Assembly (NCBI RefSeq): GCF_005771535.1
Contig: NZ_VANU01000004.1
Span: 62,001-126,000 of the forward strand
Origin: Arcobacter arenosus
GTDB taxonomy: Bacteria > Campylobacterota > Campylobacteria > Campylobacterales > Arcobacteraceae
Direction: 5' to 3'
DNA: 64,000 nucleotides
Shown here: piece after piece, positions 8,728 through 18,027 of the stretch
Layout of the letters: every line of letters starts with the position of its first letter
How positions within the stretch are numbered: the first letter of the stretch is position 1
Notes under the pieces: generated by a model
The model's input: the letters and a program-made list of their open reading frames with translations, nothing else
The model's database searches: none
What the model was told of the DNA's origin: nothing
Program-made: the position numbers and the translations under genes

Positions 8728-11544
8728 ATGACTGATACAATTAAAATATACAATGCAAAAGAAAACAACTTAAAAAATATAAATTTAGAGATTCCAAAAA
8801 ATAAACTTATTGTTTTTACTGGTCTTTCAGGTTCTGGAAAATCGACGCTTGCTTTTGATACACTTTATGCAGAAGGGCAAAGAAGATATATTGAATCTCT
8901 TAGTGCTTACGCTAGACAATTTTTAGATAAAGTTGGTAAACCTGATGTTGAAAGGATTGAAGGATTAACTCCTGCAATTGCAATTGACCAAAAAACAACT
9001 TCTAAAAACCCAAGGTCTACAGTTGGAACTATCACTGAGGTTTATGACTACTTTAGACTTTTATATGCAAGGGTAGGAAAACAGCATTGTCATAAATGTG
9101 GAGAACCAATCTCTCAAATGAGTGCAAGTGATGTAATTGATCAAGTTTTAAAACTTCCAGAAAATTCTAAAATTGTTATATTAGCCCCATTAATCAATAG
9201 AAAAAAAGGAACCTTTGCAGATTTACTTGATAGCTTAAGAAGTAAAGGTTATGTAAGAGCCATGATTGATGGAGTTATGGCAAGACTTGATGAAGATGTA
9301 GAGTTAGAAAAAAATAAAATGCACACTATCAAAGTTGTAATTGATAGGGTTGTAGTAAAAGAGGAAAACAAAGATAGAATTGCTCAAGATGTCGAAAAAG
9401 GTTTAAAAGAATCATTTGGAGAACTTGAAGTTGAAGTTATGAACCATGAAGAAGTTGGAGTAGATAAACATATCCATTACTCAGAACATATGGCTTGCTT
9501 TGATTGTAAAATCTCTTTTGAACCTTTAGAGCCATTATCTTTCTCATTTAACTCACCAAAGGGTGCTTGTTCTTCTTGTGATGGTTTAGGTATTAGATAT
9601 GCTTTAGATATGAAAAAAGTTGTAAATGAAGAACTTCCATTAGAAGATGGTGCCATTAAAATTATATATGGATTTAATAAAGGTTACTATTTTAAAATGC
9701 TTATTGCCTACTGCCAAGGGGCGGGAATAGATACAACAATCCCTTTCAAAGAGTTACCAGAACATCAACAAAAATCTATTTTACATGGCGGTATTGAAGA
9801 AGCAAAATTTGTTTGGAAAAGACATAATCTTACAAGAAAATGGGAAGGTATTGTTAAAATTGCCTATGACATGATAAAAGATGAAAAAGATATGGCTGAG
9901 TTTATGACTGAAAAAAAATGTTCAGATTGTAATGGAAATAGATTAAAACCCTCTTCTCAAAGTGTATATGTTGCTAAAAAAACTATTTCAGATGTGATAA
10001 ATAAACCAATTGAAGAAGCCCATGCCTTTTTCCAAGATGAAAAAAACTTTGAATACCTAAGTGAACAAAATAAGATGATTGCTGCTCCTATTTTAAAAGA
10101 GATAAAAGAGAGAATCTTCTTTTTAAATGATGTTGGTCTTGGATATATAACCTTAGGAAGAGATGCAAGGACTATTTCAGGAGGAGAAGCTCAAAGAATT
10201 AGGGTTGCTTCACAAATTGGTTCAGGATTAACAGGAGTTATGTATGTTTTAGATGAACCATCAATTGGACTTCATGAAAGAGATACAAGTAAACTAATAA
10301 AAACATTAAAAGCCTTACAAGAAAAAGGTAACAGTGTAATTGTAGTTGAGCATGATAAAGAAACAATTGAAGCTGCTGATTTTATTGTTGATATTGGTCC
10401 AAATGCAGGGAAATATGGTGGAGAAATTGTTTTTGCAGGAACATTAAAGCAGATGAATAAAGCTAAAACTTTGACTGCACAATATATGAATGGAAAGAAA
10501 AAGATAGAATATCCACACAATAGACCACAAGAAGAGTTTATAGAAATAAAAAATGTAAATATCAATAATATTGAAAACCTTGATGTAAAAATACCATTAA
10601 AAAATCTATGTGCAATTACTGGTGTTAGTGGAAGTGGTAAATCATCACTTATTTTACAAACCCTACTTCCTGTTGCAAAAGAGTTATTAAATCATGCAAG
10701 AAAAGTAAATAAGGTTGATGGGGTAGAGATTCAAGGCTTAGAAAAGCTTGATAAAGTTATATATCTTGATCAATCTCCAATTGGAAGAACACCAAGATCA
10801 AACCCTGCAACATACACAGGTCTAATGGATGAGATTAGAACACTTTTTGCAAAAACAAAAGAAGCAGAGATAAGAGGATACAAAATAGGTAGATTCTCAT
10901 TTAATGTTAAAGGTGGTAGATGTGAAAAATGTCAAGGTGAAGGTGAAATAAAAATTGAGATGCACTTCTTACCAGATATTATGGTTAAATGTGATGATTG
11001 TCAAGGACATAGATATAATGCTCAAACACTTGAAATCCTTTATAAAGGTAAAAACATTTCAGATGTACTTAATATGAGTGTAGATGAAGCCTTAGAATTT
11101 TTCCAAAAAGTTCCTAAAATAAAAGCAAAACTTCAAACACTAGCTGATGTTGGACTAGGATATATAACCCTTGGCCAAAATGCAGTTACCCTTTCAGGTG
11201 GAGAAGCGCAAAGAATTAAATTATCAAAAGAACTTAGTAAAAAAGATACCGGAAACACTTTATATGTATTGGATGAACCAACAACAGGACTTCATTTTGC
11301 TGATGTTGATAGATTAACAAAAGTATTACACCATCTAGTGGAAGTTGGAAATTCTGTTCTTGTAATTGAACATAATCTTGATGTTATTAAAAACTCTGAT
11401 TGGGTTATTGATATGGGACCAGAGGGAGGAAGTAAAGGTGGAAAAGTTATTGCTGAGGGCACACCTGAAGAGTTAGCAAAAACACATAAAGAAACCTCTT
11501 CTTACACAGGATATTATTTAGATAAAGAATTAAATGGTAAATAA
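8728..11544 (+). CDS. uvrA: Excinuclease ABC subunit A
   Basis: The protein is 938 residues, the usual UvrA length, with two ABC ATPase halves. Walker A motifs are GLSGSGKST (32-40) and GVSGSGKSS (632-640). Both signature motifs (SGGEAQRI) and Walker B motifs (VLDEPS and VLDEPT) are present. Zinc-binding cysteine pairs CHKCGE, CFDCK...CSSCDG and CEKCQGEG...CDDCQG are intact. UvrA dimers scan DNA, recognise bulky lesions and load UvrB for nucleotide excision repair in the cytoplasm. The last eleven bases overlap the next gene, which indicates cotranscription. Confidence 0.98.
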   Translation: MTDTIKIYNAKENNLKNINLEIPKNKLIVFTGLSGSGKSTLAFDTLYAEGQRRYIESLSAYARQFLDKVGKPDVERIEGLTPAIAIDQKTTSKNPRSTVGTITEVYDYFRLLYARVGKQHCHKCGEPISQMSASDVIDQVLKLPENSKIVILAPLINRKKGTFADLLDSLRSKGYVRAMIDGVMARLDEDVELEKNKMHTIKVVIDRVVVKEENKDRIAQDVEKGLKESFGELEVEVMNHEEVGVDKHIHYSEHMACFDCKISFEPLEPLSFSFNSPKGACSSCDGLGIRYALDMKKVVNEELPLEDGAIKIIYGFNKGYYFKMLIAYCQGAGIDTTIPFKELPEHQQKSILHGGIEEAKFVWKRHNLTRKWEGIVKIAYDMIKDEKDMAEFMTEKKCSDCNGNRLKPSSQSVYVAKKTISDVINKPIEEAHAFFQDEKNFEYLSEQNKMIAAPILKEIKERIFFLNDVGLGYITLGRDARTISGGEAQRIRVASQIGSGLTGVMYVLDEPSIGLHERDTSKLIKTLKALQEKGNSVIVVEHDKETIEAADFIVDIGPNAGKYGGEIVFAGTLKQMNKAKTLTAQYMNGKKKIEYPHNRPQEEFIEIKNVNINNIENLDVKIPLKNLCAITGVSGSGKSSLILQTLLPVAKELLNHARKVNKVDGVEIQGLEKLDKVIYLDQSPIGRTPRSNPATYTGLMDEIRTLFAKTKEAEIRGYKIGRFSFNVKGGRCEKCQGEGEIKIEMHFLPDIMVKCDDCQGHRYNAQTLEILYKGKNISDVLNMSVDEALEFFQKVPKIKAKLQTLADVGLGYITLGQNAVTLSGGEAQRIKLSKELSKKDTGNTLYVLDEPTTGLHFADVDRLTKVLHHLVEVGNSVLVIEHNLDVIKNSDWVIDMGPEGGSKGGKVIAEGTPEELAKTHKETSSYTGYYLDKELNGK

Positions 11545-11896
11545 TAATATCTTTACCCAAACAACATCTATTGAAAGATTTATTTATGCAATTGAAAATA
11601 ATATGTTTGTTCAAGCCCATGAATTACTTGAAGATGATTGGAGAAATTATAAAAATATCTATAAACAAACAGATAATGAAATTTATTGGATTAAAGCAAA
11701 AGCAGTTCAAGGTCTTATAAATGGAGCAACTGCTTTAGCTTTATATTTTGATAAAAAAAGACCTCATAGCTATGAAAAAATCTGGAAAGTTTTTGAAAAA
11801 TATGAACCACTATTAAAAGAATCGGGTTTAGAAAATTTAGAGAAATATTTTTATGCAAGAGATTTATTAATAAAAATCAATAGCACAATCAAGTAG
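11534..11896 (+). CDS. DUF309 domain protein
   Basis: This 120-residue all-helical protein has the DUF309 signature: a histidine and acidic cluster in AHELLEDDWRNY (residues 28-39), followed by a second helix with KAVQGLINGATAL. DUF309 proteins are small and conserved and have no established function. The start overlaps uvrA by eleven bases, so translation is probably coupled; whether it works with UvrA is unknown. Confidence 0.8.
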   Translation: MVNNNIFTQTTSIERFIYAIENNMFVQAHELLEDDWRNYKNIYKQTDNEIYWIKAKAVQGLINGATALALYFDKKRPHSYEKIWKVFEKYEPLLKESGLENLEKYFYARDLLIKINSTIK

Positions 11897-11907
11897 CTAA
11901 ACTACTT
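11891..11907. terminator. Short bidirectional hairpin between convergent genes
   Basis: Inverted arms AAGTAG (11891-11896) and CTACTT (11902-11907) with a five-base loop overlap the stop of the DUF309 gene and lie just before the end of the convergent gene. The stem is only six base pairs. Confidence 0.35.
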
Positions 11908-12319
11908 AACTTAATTCAGCTGCTTGTTCTGCTTTAGCTTGTGCTATAAAATAAGCTTTGAGTTTCATCATCTCATCAGTTGGAAACTGACTTTCAGACT
12001 CACCCCTTACAGCTTTTACAAAAAAATCTTTAGAATCGTTGTTAAAACCAAAATTTAAATTAGTAAGTACTACTTCTTGATATTGCGCAACATCTTGTGC
12101 AGTAACCTCTTTAGTTTCACTTGCTTCTGAAACTTCATTATTTATTTCATTTGAAGAAGAAGACTCTTCTACATTTTTAAAAAAAGAATCTTTGGCAATT
12201 TGTTTTGCCTCATCACCACTTTTTAGTTTTGCAATTTCATTTGAAGGTTGTATTTGCTGAATTAAAATCTGTTGATTATCAGCATACTGATTCATATTAG
12301 AAATCAATCCATATTCCAT
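11906..12319 (-). CDS. Conserved-looking hypothetical protein, acidic, cytoplasmic
   Basis: The 137-residue product has no signal peptide or membrane segment. It has a Gln-rich N-terminus, a low-complexity Ser/Glu middle (around 51-70) and a helical C-terminus ending in AQAKAEQAAELS. The start is firm: AGGAGGT lies four bases before the ATG. I do not recognise a domain. Its style (flexible N-terminus, helical end) resembles the other unknown protein at 17208-17891, but I see no clear sequence match. Confidence 0.6.
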   Translation of the reverse strand: MEYGLISNMNQYADNQQILIQQIQPSNEIAKLKSGDEAKQIAKDSFFKNVEESSSSNEINNEVSEASETKEVTAQDVAQYQEVVLTNLNFGFNNDSKDFFVKAVRGESESQFPTDEMMKLKAYFIAQAKAEQAAELS

Positions 12320-12437
12320 GACTACCTCCTTTTTTTATTATTATACAAAAAAATTGTTTTTTTTGTCAAAAAAAAAACCATTTTCATCATTTTTTTGGTA
12401 TTATACGTTGTAAATTTTTATAACAAAGGAGTAGTGA

Positions 12438-12497
12438 TTGGAAGATAGTTCCCAGAGGTGCAGTTTAGTAAATAAAGGTGTAAAATGGATGTATTAA
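12438..12497 (+). CDS. Possible 19-codon leader peptide ahead of the CNNM gene
   Basis: A good ribosome binding site AAAGGAG (12425-12431) is followed six bases later by TTG 12438, opening a 19-codon frame that reads MEDSSQRCSLVNKGVKWMY and stops at 12495-12497, a few bases inside the next gene. The next gene has its own AAAGGTG site inside this frame. The arrangement fits a translated leader that controls or couples to the membrane protein, but a frame this short can arise by chance. Confidence 0.3.
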   Translation: MEDSSQRCSLVNKGVKWMY

Positions 12498-13534
12498 TAT
12501 TTCTATTTATACTTGTAATAGGCACGTCATTTTTATGTTCTGTTTTAGAATCAGTTATTCTATCTACGAATTTTAGCTATATCTCAGTAGTTGAAAATGA
12601 AAATCCAAAAACTGGAAAACTTTTAAAAGAATTAAAAACAAATATTGATCAATCTATAGCTTCAATATTGATTTTAAATACTATTGCAAATACTTTAGGT
12701 GCGACAGCCATTGGTGTTCAAGCTCAAAATGTATTTGAAGGTGATGCAACATTAGTAATGATTGTTTCAATCGTATTAACTTTTGCAATATTATTTGTTG
12801 CAGAGATTATTCCCAAAACAATTGGTGCAGTTTACTGGAAGCAATTAGCTCCAATAAGTGCAAGTTTTATTAAGGCATTTGTATTTTTAACTTATCCAAT
12901 AATTTTAATTACACAATTTGTAACTAAAAAAATTAAAGGAAAAGAAAATTCTGACTCATTATCAAGAGAAGAACTAATTCATACTACACTATTAAGTGAA
13001 GAAGAAGGTGTTATTGGAGATTTAGAATCAGATATTATTGAAAATACTTTAACATTAAACGAAATAAAAATAAAAGATATTTTAACTCCAAGATCTGTTA
13101 TGTATGCAGTTGAAAAAGATACTATAATTAAAGATATTTTAGAGGATAAAAGAACTTATAAATTTTCAAGAGTTCCTGTATATGAGGGGACAATTGATAA
13201 TATAATTGGAGTTATTTTAACAAAAAAGCTTTTTAAACAAGCAATTAAAAACGAGACATCGAAAATTGAAGCGATTATGAAACCTGTATTTGCTTTAAAC
13301 GAAAATATTCCTGTTGGAAAAGCTTTAAATAAATTTATTGAAAAAAGAGAACATATGTTTGTTGTTCTTGATAATTATGATCAAACTGAAGGAATTATTA
13401 CTTTAGAAGATTGTATTGAAACACTTTTAGGCTTAGAAATTATGGATGAGTCTGATACTACAGCTGATATGAGAAGATTAGCACTAAATAAAATGAAAGC
13501 AAAAAGAAAAGAGAGAGCAAGCAAAGGAGCTTAA
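12485..13534 (+). CDS. CNNM/HlyC (DUF21 plus CBS pair) membrane protein
   Basis: This 349-residue protein has an N-terminal DUF21 region with about four membrane segments (residues 1-150, including VAEIIPKTIGAVYW) and a cytosolic CBS pair from about 195 to 325 (DILTPRSVMYAVE, EGIITLEDCIETLLGLEI). The C-terminal CorC/HlyC transporter-associated domain is absent. Relatives (CorB, CNNM, YfjD) act in magnesium or cobalt export or homeostasis; older names call them haemolysins. It ends in a basic tail. It appears to be a single transcription unit with its own promoter (TATTAT at 12399-12404). Confidence 0.85.
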   Translation: MDVLIFLFILVIGTSFLCSVLESVILSTNFSYISVVENENPKTGKLLKELKTNIDQSIASILILNTIANTLGATAIGVQAQNVFEGDATLVMIVSIVLTFAILFVAEIIPKTIGAVYWKQLAPISASFIKAFVFLTYPIILITQFVTKKIKGKENSDSLSREELIHTTLLSEEEGVIGDLESDIIENTLTLNEIKIKDILTPRSVMYAVEKDTIIKDILEDKRTYKFSRVPVYEGTIDNIIGVILTKKLFKQAIKNETSKIEAIMKPVFALNENIPVGKALNKFIEKREHMFVVLDNYDQTEGIITLEDCIETLLGLEIMDESDTTADMRRLALNKMKAKRKERASKGA

Positions 13535-13541
13535 GCTCTCT
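13512..13541 (+). terminator. Rho-independent terminator-like hairpin after the CNNM gene
   Basis: Arms AGAGAGC (13512-13518) and GCTCTCT (13535-13541) surround the stop codon and run into TTTC. The loop itself contains the palindrome GAGCTTAAGCTC. Confidence 0.4.
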
Positions 13542-13588
13542 TTTCTTAACAAGACAACTACAAATAACTTTTAATTTACTTTTTTTGA

Positions 13589-13594
13589 TATAAT
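13589..13594 (+). promoter_or_regulatory. -10 box of the HerA-type ATPase gene
   Basis: TATAAT preceded by a T-run lies 28 bases before the ATG at 13622; AAAGG is the ribosome binding site. Confidence 0.55.
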
Positions 13595-13621
13595 TCGTCA
13601 CTAAACTTTTAAAGGCTTATT

Positions 13622-15994
13622 ATGAGTAGCACATTTAATTATGAAAACCTTAAACTTTTTTATATAGGAAAAGAAAAAGTAGATGAAAGATTAATCCCAT
13701 TAGTTTATAAAAATAAACAACTCACAACACATGCAGCAATTATTGGTATGACAGGAAGTGGGAAAACAGGACTTGGTATTTCATTACTTGAAGAAGCAGC
13801 TATTGATAATATTCCTTCTATAATTATTGATCCAAAAGGTGATATGGGCAATTTATTATTAACATTTCCCAAATTGAGAGCAAAAGACTTTGAGCCCTGG
13901 ATTGAAGAACAAGATGCTATTAATAGCTCTATGAGTGTTACTGAACTAGCACAAAAGACGGCTTCTTTATGGGAAAATGGTCTTCTCAATGATTTTCAAA
14001 ATAAAGATAGAATAGAGAAATTAAAAAATAGTGCAGATTTTACGATTTATACTCCAGGAAGTACCTCAGGAGTTCCTGTATCTGTCTTAGCATCTTTTAA
14101 AGCCCCATCAAAAGAAATTTTAGATGACGCAGATATTTTAAATCAATTAGTTAATTCAACTGTTTCTTCATTACTTTCTTTAGTTGAAATAAAAGAAAGC
14201 AGCTCTTCAAAGGAGCATATTTTATTATCTTCAATTTTTATGGACTACTACTATCAAGGAAAAGATTTAAGTTTAGAAGAACTCATCTCAAATATTGTAA
14301 GTCCTCCTTTTAAAAAAGTAGGAATATTTGACTTATACACTTTTTTTGCTTCTGAAGATAGATTAAAATTCGCATTAAAACTAAATTCAATTATTGCAAA
14401 CCCATCATTTAAAACATGGATTGAAGGTGAGCCTCTAGATATATCTAAAATGTTATATGACGAAAATGGAAAAGCAAAAGTATCAATTTTTTCTATTTCC
14501 CATTTAAATGATTCTCAGAGGATGTTCTTTGTATCTCTTTTATTAAATCAAATGGTAGCTTGGATGAGAAGACAAGAGGGAACAAGTTCATTAAAAGCTT
14601 TACTTTATATGGATGAGATTTTCGGATACTTTCCACCATCAAAGAACCCTCCTACAAAACAACCAATGTTAACACTTTTAAAACAAGCCAGATCTTTTGG
14701 TGTAGGAGTTATTTTATCAACACAAAATCCAGTTGATTTAGATTACAAAGGTTTATCAAATATTGGAACCTGGTTTATTGGTAGATTACAAACAAAACAA
14801 GATAAAGAAAAAGTTATTGATGGGTTAACAACAGGAGCCAATTCAAACCTAGATAAAAAAGAGCTTTTTGATTTATTATCTAAACTTGAAAAAAGAAATT
14901 TTATAATGAAAAATATTCATGAAGATACAGTAAAAGTTTTTAAAACAAGATGGGTTTTGTCATATTTAAAGGGTCCTATATCTAAAGAAGATATAAAACA
15001 ATTGATGTCTGAAAAAATCAAAAAAACATTAATAAAAAATAAAGAAGAAACTGATGATAAAAAATCTTTAAGAAGAAACCTTGATAATTCTAATAATAAC
15101 ATAAAACCAATAGTTCCAAATGAATTAGAAGAATTATACTTATATAAATCACAAAGTGATTCATACCAAATGCAACCTTATCTTTTAGCTTCTTCAGAAA
15201 TAAATTTTTATAGTGCAGCTAAAGATATTGATTTAAAAAAACAGATCATTGAAAAAATTTATTTAGATGAAACAAATTTAGAAGTAAACTGGGATGACAA
15301 TGAATTACTAAAAGAAAAAGAGTTTACTAGAAATGAAAAGATAAACTCTTCTTACTATAATCTTCCAAATTTTATGTTAAACATAAGAGATTTAAAAGAA
15401 ATCCACAAAGATTTTACTAATAGAATCTATAAAAATAATGTTTTAATTCTTTATAAGAATAAGCCATTAAAATTACTATCAAAACAAAATGAATCATTAG
15501 AAGATTTTAAAATTAGAATCCAAGATAGATTAAATGAAAATATTGATGAAGAAGTAGAAAAACTTCAAATAAAATTTCAAAGAGATGAAAAAAGATTAGA
15601 AAATAAATTAAATGATTTATATGTAAAACTTGAAAGAGAAAAAGACCAAGCAACAGCAAAAACAACTGATACCTTAATATCAATTGGTTCTTCTATTTTA
15701 GGTGCATTTTTTGGTAAATCTTCATCAAATAGAACAAATATTGGAAGGGCAGCAAGTGGTATTAAAAATGCTTCAAAAGTATTAAAAGAAAGAAAAGATG
15801 TAAAATTTGTTGAATCAGAAATAGAAGAGGTTTCAAATGAAATTTCTTCTTTAAATCAAAAACTTAAAATAGAAATTGAAAAAATAAAAGAAGCGTTTAA
15901 CTTCAATAACTATGAAATAGAAGAAGAAAAAGTAAAATTAAGAAGAAAAGATATTTATAATGTATCAATTTCACTTTTATGGGAAGAGGTTTAA
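13622..15994 (+). CDS. HerA/DUF87-type ATP-binding protein with coiled-coil C-terminus
   Basis: This 790-residue protein has an N-terminal FtsK/HerA-like ATPase. Walker A is GMTGSGKTG (42-50), followed by IIDPKGDMGNL, and Walker B is YMDE (D331, E332). A sensor-like stretch STQNPVDLDYKGLSNIGTW follows, as in HerA-like hexameric translocases. Residues from about 630 to 760 are strongly charged and heptad-like (long coiled coils), interrupted by a short hydrophobic Gly/Ser stretch near 685-710. HerA proteins pump DNA with NurA in archaea and drive several bacterial defence systems; no nuclease gene is adjacent here. It overlaps no upstream gene and is followed one base later by a HugZ-like gene. 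The function is not known. Confidence 0.8.
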   Translation: MSSTFNYENLKLFYIGKEKVDERLIPLVYKNKQLTTHAAIIGMTGSGKTGLGISLLEEAAIDNIPSIIIDPKGDMGNLLLTFPKLRAKDFEPWIEEQDAINSSMSVTELAQKTASLWENGLLNDFQNKDRIEKLKNSADFTIYTPGSTSGVPVSVLASFKAPSKEILDDADILNQLVNSTVSSLLSLVEIKESSSSKEHILLSSIFMDYYYQGKDLSLEELISNIVSPPFKKVGIFDLYTFFASEDRLKFALKLNSIIANPSFKTWIEGEPLDISKMLYDENGKAKVSIFSISHLNDSQRMFFVSLLLNQMVAWMRRQEGTSSLKALLYMDEIFGYFPPSKNPPTKQPMLTLLKQARSFGVGVILSTQNPVDLDYKGLSNIGTWFIGRLQTKQDKEKVIDGLTTGANSNLDKKELFDLLSKLEKRNFIMKNIHEDTVKVFKTRWVLSYLKGPISKEDIKQLMSEKIKKTLIKNKEETDDKKSLRRNLDNSNNNIKPIVPNELEELYLYKSQSDSYQMQPYLLASSEINFYSAAKDIDLKKQIIEKIYLDETNLEVNWDDNELLKEKEFTRNEKINSSYYNLPNFMLNIRDLKEIHKDFTNRIYKNNVLILYKNKPLKLLSKQNESLEDFKIRIQDRLNENIDEEVEKLQIKFQRDEKRLENKLNDLYVKLEREKDQATAKTTDTLISIGSSILGAFFGKSSSNRTNIGRAASGIKNASKVLKERKDVKFVESEIEEVSNEISSLNQKLKIEIEKIKEAFNFNNYEIEEEKVKLRRKDIYNVSISLLWEEV

Positions 15995-15995
15995 A

Positions 15996-16472
15996 ATGTT
16001 AAAAGAGTTTATCAGTTCATTTAAAAGTTGTGTTTTATCAACCATTGATGAAAAAGGAAATCCTTTTACAAGTTATGCTCCTTTTATTATTAAAGATGGA
16101 AAATACTATGTTTATATTAGTTCAATGGCTAAACATACCCAAAATCTTGATTTACATAAAAAAGTTGCATTATTTTTTGTTGAAGATGAAATTAGTTGTG
16201 AAAATATTTTTGGTAGAAAAAGAGTAGTTTTACAATGTAATTCAAAAAAACTTCAAAGAGATACTGAAAGTTTTGAAGAACTTGTAAATATTTTTGAAGA
16301 GAAACATGGTTCTACTATGAAAATGTTAAAGTCTATGAAAGATTTTTCATTTTATGAATTTGAAGTTTTTGACGGCGAAGCTGTATTTGGCTTTGGAGAA
16401 GCCTATAATGTAGGTGGAAAAAATTTCGATGAATTAGTTGAAAGAAAAGGATTAAGTGGCCATAAGAAATAA
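15996..16472 (+). CDS. HugZ-like / pyridoxamine-5'-phosphate-oxidase-fold protein
   Basis: The 158-residue product begins MLKEFISSFKSCVLSTID. I choose ATG 15996 because GGAAGAGG lies seven bases upstream; a TTG or other start further upstream would overlap the ATPase gene. The split-barrel flavin/haem-binding fold is shown by VLSTIDEKGNPFTSYAPF, YYVYISSMAKHTQNLD and KVALFFVED. In Campylobacter and Helicobacter, HugZ/ChuZ proteins of this type break down haem to release iron; other members bind FMN or F420. This form is shorter than full HugZ (about 250 residues), so a haem oxygenase role is only possible. It is probably cotranscribed with the ATPase. Confidence 0.75.
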   Translation: MLKEFISSFKSCVLSTIDEKGNPFTSYAPFIIKDGKYYVYISSMAKHTQNLDLHKKVALFFVEDEISCENIFGRKRVVLQCNSKKLQRDTESFEELVNIFEEKHGSTMKMLKSMKDFSFYEFEVFDGEAVFGFGEAYNVGGKNFDELVERKGLSGHKK

Positions 16473-16481
16473 ATTCTTATG
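16461..16481. terminator. Bidirectional hairpin between HugZ-like gene and pdxH
   Basis: Perfect 8-bp arms CATAAGAA and TTCTTATG with a five-base loop lie across both convergent stop codons, so one hairpin can end both transcripts. Confidence 0.5.
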
Positions 16482-17118
16482 GTGCTAATCTCTCACATTT
16501 CCAAGTATTATCATCTTGTAAAGTATAAACAAATCTATCATGTAATCTATTCTCTCCACCTTGCCAAAACTCAATTTTAAATGGTTTTACAATATATCCT
16601 CCCCAAAAATCAGGGAATGGTATTTCACCTTTTATAAATTTGTTTTTTATCTCATTAAATTTTGCTTCAAGTAAAGACCTAGAACTAATAACTTCACTTT
16701 GATGGGAAACCCAAGCACCAATTTGACTACCTTTAGGTCTAGATAAAAAATATTTTAAAGACTCTTTTGTAGAAATTTTTTCTATACTTCCTTCTATTTT
16801 AACTTGTCTATCTAATTCTAGCCAAGGGAATAACATTCCCGCATAAGGATTTTCTTCAATATCAACCGCTTTTTTTGATTTATAATTAGAGAAAAAGACA
16901 AAACCATTTTTATCAAAAATCTTCATTAAAACAGTTCTTACACTTGGAATTTTATTATTTCCAACTGTTGCAAGGGCAAAAGCGTTAGGTTCAGTAAGTT
17001 TTGCATCAAGAGCTTGTTGGAACCATAACTCAAATTGTACCATTGGATCGGGATTTAAATCTTTTTCATCAAGACCTTTTTTTCTATATTCCCGTCTCAT
17101 AGATGTTGCATCAATCAA
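16477..17118 (-). CDS. pdxH: Pyridoxine/pyridoxamine 5'-phosphate oxidase
   Basis: The 213-residue protein matches PdxH over its whole length: MRREYRKKGLDEKDLNPDP, RTVLMKIFD, FFSNYKSKKAVDIEENPYAGMLFPW, SRPKGSQIGAWVSHQS, and the C-terminal WQGGENRLHDRF...WKCERLAP. It is the FMN-dependent oxidase that makes pyridoxal 5'-phosphate. The N-terminus is complete, with ATG at 17118. It faces the HugZ-like gene, a distant fold relative, which may be coincidence. Confidence 0.96.
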   Translation of the reverse strand: MIDATSMRREYRKKGLDEKDLNPDPMVQFELWFQQALDAKLTEPNAFALATVGNNKIPSVRTVLMKIFDKNGFVFFSNYKSKKAVDIEENPYAGMLFPWLELDRQVKIEGSIEKISTKESLKYFLSRPKGSQIGAWVSHQSEVISSRSLLEAKFNEIKNKFIKGEIPFPDFWGGYIVKPFKIEFWQGGENRLHDRFVYTLQDDNTWKCERLAP

Positions 17119-17207
17119 TTTGTTTTCCTAATGTTAATATTTATAATTTTAACATTTTTAAATGTAAGTTTGTAGGGGATTTTTGAATATAGAAGCAGAA
17201 ATAAAAA

Positions 17208-17891
17208 TTATTCTTCTATTTCTGCTGTAGATTGAGATTCTAATTCTTTTTGTGAATCTGTTTTTAAAAGCTCTTCGATTTTTTCATCTATTATTGTTAA
17301 GGTCTCTTTTTGTGTTTGATATGAAATTTCAGGTAATGTTTCACCCCACATCTTTTCAGCCTCTTCAAAACCTTGAATAACACCTCTTCTTGCTTCTTGT
17401 AATGCTTCTACATTATCTCCTGCTAGATTTATAACAAAAGAACTAACTCTTTTTGATGTTTCTGAAATACCAAAAAAACCTTCATCAGAAACTAATTGTT
17501 TTGCTTCATCTGCAGATAATTCAGTAATAGGTTTACCATCATAACCAATAGATTTTAAGGAAAAACCTCCATCAATCTCTTTTCCAGATAAAAAGTTATA
17601 GACATCTTCATTATTGATAATGTTCATTAATGAACTTTGAGCTGAAGTATTTCCTTGAGAGTATTCAACACTTTTTATGTTTAAAAATACTTTCAAGCTT
17701 TCCATTGAAATTGAAACATTAACTGCAGAATTATGAATTTTACTTTCATTATTTGCGGGGTCATATATCTTATGGCCTTCTAAAGGATTTTGAACCTTAT
17801 TGTGTTCAGCCACTTTTTCATAAGCTTTTGCTTTTTCAGCTTGAAATGTACTATTTAACTGATTATCAACATTTAAACTAATTGCATCCAT
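17208..17891 (-). CDS. Hypothetical protein, DUF5610-like C-terminus
   Basis: The 227-residue product has no signal peptide. Its N-terminal quarter is disordered and charged. A central helical region includes SMESLKVFLNIKSVEY, and the C-terminal part has ARRGVIQGFEEAEKMWGETLPEISYQTQKETLTIIDEKI, which resembles the DUF5610 pattern of a Gly-x-Glu-Glu-Ala helix followed by a Thr-containing helix. Proteins of this type are found in flagellated Gram-negatives but their role is unknown. The start has AAGGAG upstream. The domain call is from memory. Confidence 0.55.
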   Translation of the reverse strand: MDAISLNVDNQLNSTFQAEKAKAYEKVAEHNKVQNPLEGHKIYDPANNESKIHNSAVNVSISMESLKVFLNIKSVEYSQGNTSAQSSLMNIINNEDVYNFLSGKEIDGGFSLKSIGYDGKPITELSADEAKQLVSDEGFFGISETSKRVSSFVINLAGDNVEALQEARRGVIQGFEEAEKMWGETLPEISYQTQKETLTIIDEKIEELLKTDSQKELESQSTAEIEE

Positions 17892-18027
17892 TTCAAACTC
17901 CTTATTATATATTATCTAACTTTACTATTACATTTCTTAAAATTAGCTTATAAGATAATCTTTATTTATATAATATTTAGTTTTATCTTTAATTTTATTT
18001 CTATATTTTATTTTAGTTTTTTTTCAC

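Noticed and set aside
13622-16472. HerA-type gene as part of a known antiphage system (such as HerA-Sir2 or HerA-DUF4297)
   Set aside because: No Sir2, DUF4297 or NurA-like partner is adjacent; the neighbour is a HugZ-like protein.
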